64,000 bases of DNA from Mesotaenium endlicherianum (taxonomy: Eukaryota; Streptophyta; Zygnematophyceae; Zygnematales; Mesotaeniaceae). Position numbers and translations under genes: made by a program. Below, in pieces: positions 21,064 through 33,075 of the stretch. Below the pieces are notes generated by a model. That model saw nothing but the letters and a program-made list of their open reading frames with translations. It was not told the DNA's origin and made no database searches. Where the stretch lies: contig WELA01012617.1 in NCBI GenBank assembly GCA_009602735.1, positions 62,001 to 126,000 on the forward strand, written 5' to 3'. The stretch's first letter is position 1. Each line of letters opens with the position of its first letter.

Positions 21064-22685
21064 TTAGGGTCTTCTGAAGCCTGTCAGAGAGGGAGGTTCC
21101 GTGTAAGGACCCGGCTGAGAACGCAGTAACTGTGCTGTTTCCTCCTGCACGGTCTGAAAGTGAATGGAGGCAGCCTTCTCCTGGGCATCCCTCAAACTGA
21201 CTGGTACATATACCGGCATCCCAGAAGGATGTTGCATGACATGAGCTAAGAGTACATGCCCTCTCTGCGAGGGAGATGCCGGCAGGCCTCCTACTATTTC
21301 TCTAGCAGCCCTCCTGTCTGCCCTGTCTGACTGGGTTTCCGTGCCTAGAGATGGGCTCTGTCCTCTGGCAGTTCCCAGCCAAGTGATATCCTCCTCTTCA
21401 GCGAGTTGCTGCAGGGCCAATCCCGTCTTCTCCCTTACAGGGGATGTGGCAGGTGTCAGGATCACGGCGGGGCTAGTGTCCTCCTCCTCGCCTTCCTCCT
21501 CGTCTTCCTCTGACTCCTCCTCCTCTCCGTCCCCGGGTTCCTCTGAGATTTCTGGAGTCTCTTCTGTCAGCTACTCCAGCTCTTCCCGAGAAAAAGAATA
21601 TCCTACTGACCTTCCCCTTTTGGGTGCTGGTGGGGGCTGCTGAGTCCGGACCGCATACAGGTCCTTTTCCCCCTGCTTGTTTGCCCATTTGGCATAAGCG
21701 TGCTTCCCTTTTGAGAATGACTCTCGGGCCCTGCATCCCCCTGCATTTCTTGGCTCATGCAGTCTCTGACTCCATCCAATCTTGGGTCCCAAGCCGCAAT
21801 GTGAAGGGGCAATACTATGTTCCCCTTTAGGTCTGTCAGGAAATCCTCATCCGTCGCCCTGTCATTTTGCTGATCCCTCATGTTGATGGTCATCCACCGC
21901 CAATCGGTGGGCTTTTGGAGGAAGGTAGGTTATGTCCTTTTAAGAGTACAAGGGTACCAGTGCCCTGCAAAGTCTAGCTGACTGGTTTCCTTGGCCAAGA
22001 ACTCCCAGCTTCTCCTCTCCACCTCATTATACATGGCCTTGAACCGGTTATGGGGTGTAGAGTCCTTAAAGCTGTCCGCGTCCATGGGGATCATCCTGAT
22101 GACCCTATCTTCCCCCCAGATACCAGGGTTCCATACAGCCCCTGCTTCGTTCACCTGGGCCATTGCCTTGGCCTCCCTGACCGTATATCCTACCATCCTG
22201 GCGTGATCGTGGTAGAAGAGGAGCCCCGTGCTGACCTCTATATACTTGTCAAAGTGTTCGGATGTCTCCCCTTCCTTTTGGAGGATGTCCTTCTGTGACT
22301 CACTGCGACTTCTCTGAGCATACTTGAAGGCCTCCTCCAGTAGATCGAAGTCCTTGCCCAGTACTGTATAGCGATAGCTGCTGATTCTCCTCTGCTCTTC
22401 TTCAGCCTGCTGCTTCCGCTTCTCCTCAGCTTGCCTCTCCTCCTCTGCTTTCTTGGCCTCCTCTGCATTTTTTTGTCCAGTTCTTCCTGCCTCAGTCTGG
22501 CCTGTTCCTCCTCCTCCTTCTTCTTCTGTGCCTCCCGCTGTTGTTGGAGTCGTTGTGATTCCTGAGCGGAGATGGAGGATGATTCGATGTCTCCACGGAA
22601 TTGCAAGTATTCTGCATGTGCCTCTTCCGCCCTTCTCTTCCTCTTGAGTTCCGACTTTTGAGTCATCCTGCTCAATCATAAACAC
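21064..22685 (-). pseudogene. Gypsy-1b ORF3 region, type B
   Basis: Same layout as the 1a copy: a charged coiled coil starting MSRMTQKSELKRKRRAEEAH, block 1 (YRYTVLG, LQKEGE, YIEVSTG, ARMVGYTV, DSFKD, YNEVERRSWEF, HWYPCTLK), block 2 (LPLHIAAWDPRLDG), an acidic run and a tail with PASPSQRGHVLLAHVMQH, G-M-P-V-Y-V and SLTGFRRP. By eye only about half the residues match the 1a copy, although gag and protease are nearly identical between the two elements. It is broken. Confidence 0.7.
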
Positions 22686-22890
22686 AATGCAGTTAGTGAA
22701 GTCATGATATTTTTTGCTACCGAGTGCCCTTGATGAAGAGGAACGCGATCAGGAGAGTTCCTAGTGTGAAATACCTGGTGTGAGTGACTATAAGGAAAAG
22801 ATTGAGTTTGTCGAGAAAGTGAGTGTGAGCGCAGGTTGAGTGTGTAATATGGTTATCAGAGATTTTCCCGCTGATCTCGAAACAGAATAC

Positions 22891-22967
22891 CACTCCCTCC
22901 AACTTGATTTTAAAGGTGGGCTGCCTGTCAAAACTGTCACTAATTGTCACATCCCCCTCCAACTTAT
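22891..22967 (-). promoter_or_regulatory. Pair of internal polypurine-tract-like copies, Gypsy-1b
   Basis: Two minus-strand copies of AAGTTGGAGGG (about 22893-22904 and 22952-22964) lie between chromodomain and ORF3. The second shares with 1a the following TGGAGACAGGAC context. Confidence 0.5.
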
Positions 22968-23015
22968 ATGGAGACAGGACCTCCTGTCACCTTCCCATGT
23001 CTACTGAAGGGACAG

Positions 23016-26000
23016 TTAGGGCGGTGCCCCAGCCGCCCGAAGGTGGAACCGTTTCAACGCCCCTTTGGCATTGGTCAGCTGGTCTTTAAACTCCCAAGTG
23101 TCCCCAGAGGCATCGTAACCCTTCCATCGGATGAGGTACTTCATGACATATTTAGACGATCGACGAACCGAGCAAGCGTCTAAAATCTCATCGACCTCAT
23201 TTTCCTCAGGGTCGCCGTCCCGGACAGCGGGGACCGGTCCCAGTTGGACAGGTAATCGACCTGTGAACAGTGTATCACCTTTGATGTATGGTTCCAGGAA
23301 GGAGACATTAAAGACCGGGTGACCCTTGTAGCCCGCTGACATGTTCAGTTTGTAAGCGTTCTGACCGACACGACGCACCACCGAATATGGACCGACCCAG
23401 ACAGGGCCAAGCTTTTTCTTGACCGCACCAGGGAGGTACAGGTGCTGAGAATGCAGTTTGACTAAATCGCCCTTAGAAAATGTTAGCTCCCGATGGTGTT
23501 GATTAGCGTATTTTTGTTGGTTTTCTTGGGCTTTGTGCAGGTTTTGTTGGACTTTTGACAGGGTGTTAGCAAACTCCGGAGTTAACTGGAGGGAAACCGG
23601 ATTGTGAATCCCTTCAGGGTGAGTTAAAGATTTCCCCAGTACATCTATAGGAGACTTGGGGACTCTACCCAGGCTGAGTTCAAAAGGAGTCTTGCCAGTT
23701 GATGCGTGCACCGCACTGTTGACCGCAAACTAAATTTGAGGCAACAGGTCATTCCAATTATCTTGCTTTTGGTTAATATATGCTCTCAGCACCTCCTGCA
23801 GAACTCGGTTAGTTCTTTCAGTCTGCCCATCAGTCTGAGGGTGGTTTGCTGTGCTGAGCAGCTGTTTGACTCCCATTAAACCCATTAAAGCTCTCCCGAA
23901 CTTAGAGGTAAATATTGAGTCTCGGTCTAAGATGATATTAGAGGGTAGCCCATGTTTGCATACTACATGGTTGTAGAACTGTCTCGTTGTTTCGAGTGCA
24001 GTTACTTTGACAATTGTGGGGATAGAAATGACCATATTTGTCAGTTGACCCACAACTACCAGTATCGAATCATGCCCATTGGCAGTTTGTGGCAGTGTGA
24101 CCACCCAGTCCATGGATATAGTTTCCCAGCGTCCCGCTGGGATGGGCAGCGGTTGCAAGAGACCTCCCGGTGGTGTGTGCCTAGACTTATTTCTTTGACA
24201 TTGATCACATGACTGCACATATTTCAAGACCTCTCAGGGCAACCCCTCCCAATGATAATGTTTTGCCAGTTTGCCAACAGTTTTGGCCTGCCCTAAATGC
24301 CCACCCAGTAAACTGTCATGTGCTTGACTCAATAAAAGGGACCTTATTTCCAAGTTATTAGGAATGACCAGCTTCAGCCTGCCTGAAGTGGTTTCAGTCA
24401 ACCAGACCCCTCCCTTAAGTTTATACTCGAGTGCAGTAGCACGACACACACCATCAGTGGGGCTGGGCTCAAATGTTGGGTCCGAAAGGTACGCTTTCCT
24501 AAGTTGTTCAAGGAAGGACTTCTTCACCTTTAGTGAAGTGAGTGCACACAGGACTTTATCTACAGCGTGCTGACTAAAATTCCTTTCTTGCAAGTCAGGT
24601 CTTCTAGAGAGTGCATCAGCAGGATTCAACTTCCCTGGTTTGTAGTCGATCTGGACTTGAAATTGCTCCACTGGCTCCAGCGGTTCTCCCTCCTCAACAG
24701 CTTGGACTTCTTCTGAAAGTGAGTCAGAGCTAGATGATCTGTAATCATCTTAAAGGCCTTACCATGTAAGTATGCTCTCCACTGTTTGAGCACATGAATG
24801 ATTGCTAGCAGCTCTTTATCATGCACTGAGTAATTAATCTCCGCTGGATTAAATTACATAGATTCGTAAAACACGAGTTCCACTCCTGCCGTACCTTACC
24901 ATCCTTTGTGGGTTTATCAGCAGGCTGCAACAAAATAGCACCCATGGCAAAGTCATAGGCATCAGTGACCACCTGCACGGGTTTGCTGGGGTCATACACG
25001 GCTAGCACTGGGGCAGAACAAAGGGCATCTTTAAGGGTCTGGAAGGCAGCCTGCTGCTCTTCCCCCACACATACCCTATGTCTTTCTTATTAAGGTCAGT
25101 CAGTATATCGGCCTTTGTAGAATAGTTCGCAATAAATCTCCTATTGTAATTAGCCAACCCGAAGAAGGATCTAACTTCACAGACAGACTGTGGTACTGGC
25201 CAGGCCCTTATGGTCTGGACTTTCTTAGGGTCCACACTGATGCCCTCTTTAATGACAACGTGGTCTAAGAATTCAATACTTTCCTTAAAGAAATCACACT
25301 TGCTCATTTTAGCATATAACTGATTTTTTCTCGGAATGTCCATGATTGTCTTTAAGTGTTAAGCGTGCTGAGTCTCATCTTTAGAGAAAATTAAAATATC
25401 ATCCATGAAAACTTGCACAAATTTATCCAAATAAGGCCTGAAAATGTCATTCATAGCACCCATAAAGGTTGCGGGAGCATTAGTCAGTCCAAATGGCATC
25501 ACGTTGAACTCATCGTGTCCATAACTCGTGCGGAAGGCAGTCTTGTGTTCATTCCCTTCAGCAATTCTGATTTGATGATAACCACTCTTGAGATCTATCT
25601 TACTGAACACCTTAGCACCAGACAGGGTATCAAGCAAGTCCTCGATTCTGGGTAAAGCATACTTGTTCTTTACTGTAATTCTGTTCAGGGCTCTGTAATC
25701 CACACACATCCGCATACTGCCATCCATTTTCTAAACAAATAGGATGGGTGCGCCGTAAGGTGATTTACTGGGGGAAATATAACTATTTTCCTCAAGCTCT
25801 GCAATCTGTGTTTTCAACTCCTCGCTCTCCACATAAGACAAGCCATAAGTGCGTTGCCACGGTGGCTGACTACCCGGTAATAAATCAATCCGATGATCTA
25901 CTTCCCTCTCAGGAAGTAGTCCTGGAGGCATAATAAATACATCCGTGTACTGAGCAACGATTATTGCAGCAGTAGGGTACTCCGGAGGACTTACCTTTTT

Positions 26001-26903
26001 CTCAACCACTTCTTCAGGTTGAGGAGGTAACTCTCTTAGCAGCAGACAGAACATTCTGTCTTCCTTCTGGTTCCAGCTTTTGACGAACTCCATTGCATTC
26101 AGCAACTTGCATCCTTCTGGAAGCCTCTTCTTTTCCTTCATTTGCCATCCACACAGGACAAGAGGAAGAGCACTGGTGGGTGCCAAGTCAGTCTGCCCAT
26201 CACTGGCTCCTCTCACTTTAACTGTACCTCTGCTCCAACACACTTCAGCTTGATGTCTATTAAGCCAGGACCTGCCTAGCACGAGATCATAAAAGCCAGT
26301 GTTGAGTACCTCAAATGTAAGCGTTTCAGTTAGAACTGCAATGCCAGAACCTAACTGGACCTCAATAGGCTTGGTTATAACTCCTCCCGGGATACTTGAG
26401 GCATCTCCAAGGAATATTTTTCTATTCCCTTGGGTGACAGTAGGCAGCCTTAGCCGCTTAACTAAGTCCTTGTGGATAAAAGTATGTGACGCCCCTCCGT
26501 CAACAAATGCCCTCACCTTCCTACCTGCAATCATGCAATGCAGTAGGATAGGGGGGACTGTCTTTTCCTGACTTTCGCATTGTTCTCCTGACTTAGCAAA
26601 GAAATGTTGGACATCAGGTGGACCAAGAGCATCCAGAGTGTGCACTCTCTGGATGTCTATATTGCTGATGGTCTCCTTTATCTGGTTGTCACGCATGCTT
26701 AGTGAATCCAATTCAGCAGGACCCATGATACCTGCTACGAGGGCAGCTAGTGACGACTCACTATCTCTAGCATCCTCACAATCAGTAGACTGGATTATTG
26801 ACTGTTGCTGTCTTTTAAAGGCTGGTCTTTTCTCTCGACTTTTGGGAGGTGCTTGACTGGACACTGCTCTCTGAAGTGACCTGGCTGCTGGCAATGGAAG
26901 CAA
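23016..26903 (-). pseudogene. Gypsy-1b pol with chromodomain
   Basis: Protease about 26430-26530 ([12 protein letters not shown]). Reverse transcriptase about 25160-25700 ([18 protein letters not shown] and the catalytic VFMDDILIF). RNase H about 24640-25000. Integrase about 23730-24230 ([34 protein letters not shown]). GPY/F-like module about 23370-23450 and chromodomain about 23050-23210 (SKYVMKYLIRWKGYDASGDT). It is closely similar to 1a and broken in more places. Confidence 0.85.
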
Positions 26904-28249
26904 ATCAATTTTGCTGAGGCTGGTCTCGGCTTAGTCCTACCACCACCTCTTCCATAGCCGCCTCGAGGGAAACCACCTCTACCTCTAGACCGTATGGCAT
27001 TATACTCATACTCATATCCATCACCCCGATCATCCTCAGCCTGGTCTCCTTCAATTTTATCGTAGGAACCGCGGGGCTTTTTGACAATCTTAGACACCAA
27101 AGCATTACTCTGGCGCTTGTGATTGAACTGCTGCTGATCCCAGGCATCAGCATCGTGGATCAAGTCAGCCAGTTCCTCATACTTCTTCTCAGCGTAATGA
27201 CCAGAGACTTCGGATTTCAAGCCATACCTGAAGTATGCTATCCTATACCGTTCTGGCAAGTCTGGCTGCTTCATCATGTTCTCCTGGAACTTTTGAGCAA
27301 ACTCAGCAACTGAAGTGGTCTGCTTCAGTGTCAGGGAGATCATCGCATAGATAGCTTTCTCCTGCTGGTTGATGACATCAAACTTCTCATGCAACTATTG
27401 GACAAACTCTACCCACGTAGGGTCACCGATCTGCCGAGCCTTACGCTCTCCTTTCCAGTAAAGCCACCAGTCTGCGGCACTGCCTTTCATTAGCGCACCG
27501 GTGTGCCTGACCTTCTCGTAATCTTGCAGTTCTGGGTAGTTCTCCTGCCACTGCTCAACATCCGCGAGAAATTTGATCAGGTAATATTCCTGGGGAGGTT
27601 TCGGCTTGGGCTTACTAGGCCCTCGGCCACCACCACTAGTGGTGTGAGACCCCAGTTGGTCTCTGTCCCGGAGTAGGGACATTATGATTCTTTTGTCCTC
27701 CTGCTGGGACTGATACATGGTCGCCATTTGCGACTGCATCTGAACGAACAATGCTCCCAAGTCTACATTTTGGGGTGGTAGATTAGCAAATGCAGCAGCA
27801 GCATTGGCATCTACTCGCTGAGTAGTGTCCTCAACAATCCCTCTTGCTCCTGCAGCAGCAATTCCTGCCGCATTCAGCCGGTCACGTATTTGACCTAGGG
27901 GTACATTGAGTTGTACGGCAGGAGGTGGGTTCAGAACATTGGCCCTTGATGCCATAAGTTCTTCAACAGTGCGCTCGTCAGCTGGCTGTCCTTCCCTCCT
28001 TTGTATATCTTCAGCGGCCTTTGCTACTTGTTCAGCTTCTAGTCTGGCTATCTCCTCCTCAGCTTGCTGAGCTGCGACTGAGGCAATAGCAGCTGCCTCA
28101 TCTGCAGCCTCCCTAGCTGCAGTATCCGCTACTGCTTCCGAATAGGTACGGTTTCCCGCTACATGGCTTTCCGCCTGGTTTTCGACATTCTCGTTATCCT
28201 GGTTCTCCATGTCTCGGGAGTTGCTAGTTTGAGACCTTGTCCTTACCAT
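26795..28249 (-). pseudogene. Gypsy-1b gag
   Basis: Starts [13 protein letters not shown]. The N-terminal half matches 1a exactly by eye. The C-terminal part, with zinc knuckle CFHCQQPGHFREQC near 26910, differs at many residues, so the element looks mosaic. It is broken and slightly shortened in the middle. Confidence 0.8.
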
Positions 28250-28270
28250 ACAAAGAAGACTGTGATAACT

Positions 28271-28282
28271 GCTCCGATACCA
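28271..28282 (-). promoter_or_regulatory. Primer-binding site of Gypsy-1b
   Basis: Minus strand TGGTATCGGAGC, one base inside the truncated 5' LTR. Confidence 0.8.
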
Positions 28283-28283
28283 C

Positions 28284-28827
28284 TGAAATGAATCGACTTA
28301 CCAAATAGGCGATTAACAATTAATAAAGATCTTTATATCAGCAAGTAATCTTTATGGTATTTTCCGTTAACTGGTTAAACGGCAAAGGACAACACACTAG
28401 CAGTGAATAATACTCGTAAGTCAAATGCGAGTAAACTAGCATCAATAATGCAAATCAGTAAACTCATACATAAGCAAGGTTAGAAGACAGTGCGTATCAA
28501 TGGCTTCTCGCCTTGGATTCAGATCTCTCTCAGTAAGCTTTACAAGAGAGTTGGCCTCGTTTCGGAATGCCGAACTCGAGGGTAATGCCTAGCATATGTA
28601 CATGGAATGAGTTTACTGTTCAACGGTCAGTGCGATGGCACCGCCTACCCGGGAGTTAACCACGTTGGTAGGACCTCGGTTAACCAAATCCACCGCCATC
28701 TCCCATCATCCCGAATCGCCATCCATCATAGGGATGTCATCTGGCCATTCATCTAGCATACCACACTTAGATGCATATCGAGGCAGTTCGCTGCTACCGA
28801 GTACGAAAGTCAGCTGGCTGTCAAAGA
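28284..28827 (-). mobile_element. Truncated 5' LTR of Gypsy-1b
   Basis: Matches the family LTR from TGAAATGAATC up to GGCTGTCAAAGA, then stops. The outer end and any target duplication are missing. Confidence 0.85.
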
Positions 28828-30980
28828 CATTCTGAAATGCAATCAAAGAATAAGCTGTACAATTAGGACACACCCGTTTGACCGTTAAGTTTCAGAGTCA
28901 GCTGTCCGCCGACCGGGTCCAAAAGCAAAAACCTATTAACATATAAAAGTCTTTTTCATTGTGGGCGACCTGACAATAAGAATCCGAATTTGAGTTGCTT
29001 TGATTGGCGGCTCCGATCGTGTCAAGACGCAGCCACCGACGCGATGGGCACGTGTACTTCCTTGCACGTTGGCAGCAGTGAACGTAGCTTGTTACAAAAG
29101 CGAATCATGGCCATTTGCTGGGTTTCCCAGCAAGGAGGCCAAAACCTCGAGGGCCCAACCCCCACAAAGATTTAATTCTCCGTCAGGCTCAAACCCCAAA
29201 GGGTCTAAGCCTTGAGAGGCACAGCCCTTAGCTTAGCAATCGCCTGGAAGCATTGCTCATAGGAAGATATATAATTTCTTTAGCGTCCGTGCGGTAGTCG
29301 TTGAGAAAGAGAGTTTGCTAAGGCATTTCTTTATGGTGTCATTAGCGCAATGTGATCGGTCGAATAGGGGAGACGGCCCTGTGAGGGCCACCCCCACCAC
29401 CCAATTTGGGCCAAGAAACCTTGACGGCATCGACACAACCCCGCCACCCATTTAGAAGATCCGTGGCCCCCGTTGGCCGTTGTCATTTGGGCGAGAAACG
29501 AGAAGCTGAGTGGGCATCCGGACTGATCCAAACGGGCCGAACGGGCCTGTTCAGGGCCACCCCCGCCGCTTGTTCAGGGTCCACGTGACATGTAAGAGCC
29601 GCGGCCAACTCATTGCCGACCGTTTACAAGCAGCTCGGATCTCGACCAGACCCACACAAGCGGGAGGCCAGGACCCCCTCCCGCTGACAGAAGGGACAAG
29701 GCCAGGGGGGACGAGTTGTCAAAGCTCCCCTGCCATCCGGTAGCTTTTGTTCGTGGCTGGCTGACAACGTTACCGGGCAACGGGAAGCGGACCTGTGCGG
29801 CCAATCTTGCTACTCGGCGACTTTGGCTCGTCGCCTTTTTTACAAAGTGACCGCGCAACGGCGAGCGGGCAGGTCAGGCCACCCCCGCCACTAGTTAACT
29901 TTTGCCAACTTTTCCCAAATGAATTAAAGTTCACTCACGTTTTGCTAGTTTTGTTTTGAATTTCTGTGACCAACATATCCATGGTACTGTTATCGCCACA
30001 CTCAAACTAAACAACAACCATTCAGAAGATGATGCCCATACATAGTTCGAAATTGCATGATCGTGAACATCTTCGAGGCGATGCAAATGTCTACGCTTCA
30101 GATCAGGCGGAGATCGTTCCCATTTCTTTAGCGTAGAAATACCAAGAAATACCATCTTTGCCTACCGTGGAGGGGTCATTTCCTCCACTTTGCATGGCTT
30201 AGCGTTAAGAAATCCAAATGGAGATGGCCGGAGATCGACACCTGGGGCGTTTTTCGCCGTTTCGGTCCAAACCGGTCTCAGAGTGTCACCCTCCACTACA
30301 TTGAGGGGAGAAATAGATTTCCCTTCTTGCTTTTACTCTTCAGCAACTCCTGACTCTAGGAGTTCAGGTATAGTGTCCCTTGTATAATCCGGGTGTTTCC
30401 TAACTCCTCTATGACTTTCCTATGAGATTGCTCTGGGGCCCTTGCTCATTCCACTCTAACTTATACCCTTTCTTAATGAGAGTATTAGTATTAATGAGAG
30501 CCGTGACACCACATTCTCCACCAGTGTAGACTATCCTTCAACCTATTTTGATATTCAGAGGTTTGGATGGGAATAGCCTCTTACTCTTAGATACTGGTTC
30601 ACTACCTTTCAGTAGACTTAGTAGACGTCTGTCATCCTCATATTGCTCATCGTGAATTCATCATGCAGCACAATGCCAGCATACTCCTAGCAACCAATGA
30701 GGTTATATTAACCTCCTAGCGTCAAGCATCAACCACATTAGTCAGTATTGAACCTGTATATGATACAACCAACTGCAGACGTAAACAGTCAGGTTATATA
30801 AATTTGTGAGCCTTTAATAATTCTCAGATGATAACAATGGCTGCTTCAGCCAAATTGTATCATTGCTCAAGTATGCCAGGCATCAATACATCATAATATA
30901 ATCCAACCAATATTATCATTTGGCCATATGCTCATGTTATTCGTTATTCTCAGCAATATGCCCGCACCATGCTACTCTAC
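28828..30980. other. No gene recognised; possible copia 3' LTR at the left edge
   Basis: The first 150 bp (TGAAATGCAATC..., with ACATATAAAAG at about 28940) have an LTR-like promoter. They sit where the missing 3' LTR of the copia element would be if the Gypsy-1 pair had inserted into it; this is inference only. GGCCACCCCCGCC-like words recur three times (about 29387, 29557, 29877). Otherwise I see no coding pattern, except faint minus-strand coding likeness at about 30450-30620, which may belong to the unknown element to the right. Confidence 0.35.
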
Positions 30981-31929
30981 TCAATTTTGCCTAAATAGAG
31001 GAAGAGGCACCATCATTGGAGGCCCATTGTTATGCTCGTACTGCACCTGCAATTGAGGCTGAGACAAGATAAGCGCAGCCCTAGTCTCCAACCTGCCAAC
31101 GTATTCTTTTGGCTGGTGACACTGAGTAGACAGATGCCCAAAGTGGCCACAATAGTAGCAGTAAATTGTGTTAAAATTTTTTGCATATCGCGACCTACTT
31201 CTATACCTCACACTCTTGCTCTTAGACGTATCCTCCCTAGTTGACAATTTTTTATCTTCACACATAGCATCCAGGTCCTCCTTGAGAGGATCTTTGCTAT
31301 TTGTCGCAAACTTCTTGAGCTTCTTGGTAACGATAGGCCAGATATATTCTTCAGCAAGCCAGATGAGCTTCTTGCGGAAAGTAATGATAGCCAGACACGT
31401 TGCCAAAGCTGCCAAAGCTGCCAAAGTTGTGGCATTATCTTCTTTGTTGAGGGCGGCCTGGGCCTGGATTGTGGCTTCCTCTAGCTCGTTGTAGTACTTG
31501 AGCTGGATTTTGTTGACCTCGTTTACCTTGCTCATGCCTGATTCTTTTCCTCCTTCAGACGTTTGACTTCTCTCCAACTGCTCCTGTCTGGCGCCACTGT
31601 CCTATGTAGTGCCTCTTGTCTTTGTCCTTCTCCCGTTTGCTGGTCAACACTTATGTGTCTACCTTTTGGCTTAGCTCCAAAACCTGAGGATTCGGGACTT
31701 GCTGTTGAAGCATCCTGGCAGTCTTGACTTGGGTGGGAGTGGGAGGATTAGCAGACGCCAACACAATTCTATCCTGAGTCCTTTTAACCAGAAGCTCGTC
31801 AAAAAGAGCTGCCAGACTGAAGCTAAGGCCGTCCCCAAGTTCTGCAGCCTTCCCCTTATGTCCTCGTTGCTTGGCTTGCTTGCCTGCAAAGATGTGCTTG
31901 CGCGCCAGCTCCTGAATCTTCTTCGACAT
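30981..31929 (-). pseudogene. Unrecognised coding region with CCHC zinc knuckle (element X, 3' half)
   Basis: Two minus-strand reading frames in succession. The first (to about 31651) starts MSKKIQELARKHIFAGKQAK and is lysine/glutamine-rich. The second has a short helical stretch, a hydrophobic segment (LAALAALATCLAIITF), a basic RYRSRSRYAKN run and a textbook CCHC knuckle, CYYCGHFGHLSTQC. Knuckles of this type occur in gag proteins and in plant pararetrovirus coat proteins. The arrangement with a hydrophobic segment before the knuckle is not one I recognise. It probably continues from 48477-49900 across the Gypsy-1c insertion. Treated as a virus- or element-like fossil; it may instead be a host gene. 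Confidence 0.4.
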
Positions 31930-31976
31930 GAAAAGTATCTTAACATTGATGAAGGAGATTTGTAAGCTAGTGCTAC

Positions 31977-32246
31977 TTTAGGGTTTAGGGTTTAGGGTTT
32001 TGACTGCAATGAATTGAACAATTGGCATTGATTGCTTAAGTGGTGGTAAAAGGTAAAAAATCTGGTGTGCGAGATGCTTGTCATCTAAAACTTGCAGTAG
32101 TCGCTATTCATGTTAAGTATTTGCAGATATTAATTCACCACAAACTTTGTTCTGGGGCATATCTGTCGATATGTCCCAAAATGTCAACATTCTAAAGGCT
32201 CTTCATGTTGCGACTTAGGGTGTAACCCTAAACCCTAAACCCTAAA
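31977..32246. repeat. Two opposed interstitial telomere repeats
   Basis: Three TTTAGGG units at 31977-31997 and three CCCTAAA units at 32226-32246 point towards each other across 228 bp. TTTAGGG is the plant-type telomere repeat. They could be a telomere-repair scar or telo-box promoter motifs; the left block lies about 50 bp upstream of the minus-strand coding start at 31929. Confidence 0.8.
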
Positions 32247-33070
32247 TTAATTGAAGGTGTAGCACGCGTGGTGGAAGTCACGCCACCCTCAAGTTCGGTA
32301 GTCAATGCCTGCCCACCAACCCCGCTGACATGTACTAGTCATCGTAGAACGCGAGTTCAGTAAATCACACGCAACATGTGAGTCGTGACCTCACCCAAAC
32401 TCAGACAAACCCAACACTAAGCCATGGGTGGCGATTTGCCGGCCACATCAGCTGCGAGGCTGACCCCATGAAGGCATACAAAGGCCATGTTTGCAGCTGT
32501 CATGCTTGAGAATGTGCATGTATGTTGTCAATTGCTCAGCAGCGCAGACTCTCACAAAAGCTATCTCAAAGTCAGCCAACACCTGTACTTGTGCTGCCTT
32601 GCCCTCGCAATCAACATGGTTGTCTGTGTCTGAGATGGGCTCATGGAATGCTGCTATGCACTCCTCAAAGCATTTTCATGCTCGTAGTGCTTTTTAGGGT
32701 TTAGCCTTTTGTGCAGCAGACGTCGTAGGTGTGTCACTCTAAGACGTGGTTTAGGAGTTCCTCTGCCCTCTCAATGAGCAGACTGCACTCTCGACCAATA
32801 AAGGTAGGCTTGGTGTCTCTGCTCCTCTTTTCTCCCTTGTCTAACACCTTCAAAGCTGCCCTTGGAATCATTGCTCCTGTCTCAGCTTGGAGCTTATTGT
32901 ATAAATTCTCCTCATTCTCCTCTCCAGCTGGCAATTATGTGTAAATTATTCTCTTATACAATGTAGCCATAATGCGCAGCAAGAGATGCAACACACAGAC
33001 TACACAGTATGCAGGAGGTATAGTCAATAGTAGTGGCTTATTGTATCTTTGATCCATGTGCTGCAATTGA
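32247..33070 (-). other. Element X, middle part: weak minus-strand coding pattern
   Basis: Short minus-strand coding-like stretches are visible, e.g. 32734-32934 (YNKLQAETGAMIPRAALKVL) and 32460-32660. None is recognisable. The orientation agrees with the frames on both sides, so this is likely part of the same decayed region. Confidence 0.25.
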
Positions 33071-33075
33071 TATTC

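Larger units (their letters stand above)
20166..28827 (-). mobile_element. Gypsy-1b: second unit of the tandem Gypsy-1 array
   Basis: Internal region 20888-28283 in the same order as 1a: gag, pol with chromodomain, ORF3. The 5' LTR (28284-28827) is truncated and lacks its outer 180 bp. In the shared 540 bp it differs from 20166-20887 at only about ten positions by eye, fewer than the 1a LTR pair. Coding parts carry more breaks than 1a (roughly eight to ten). Confidence 0.88.

Noticed and set aside
31977-32246. A chromosome end
   Set aside because: Only three repeats per block, in opposite orientation and with ordinary sequence on both sides.
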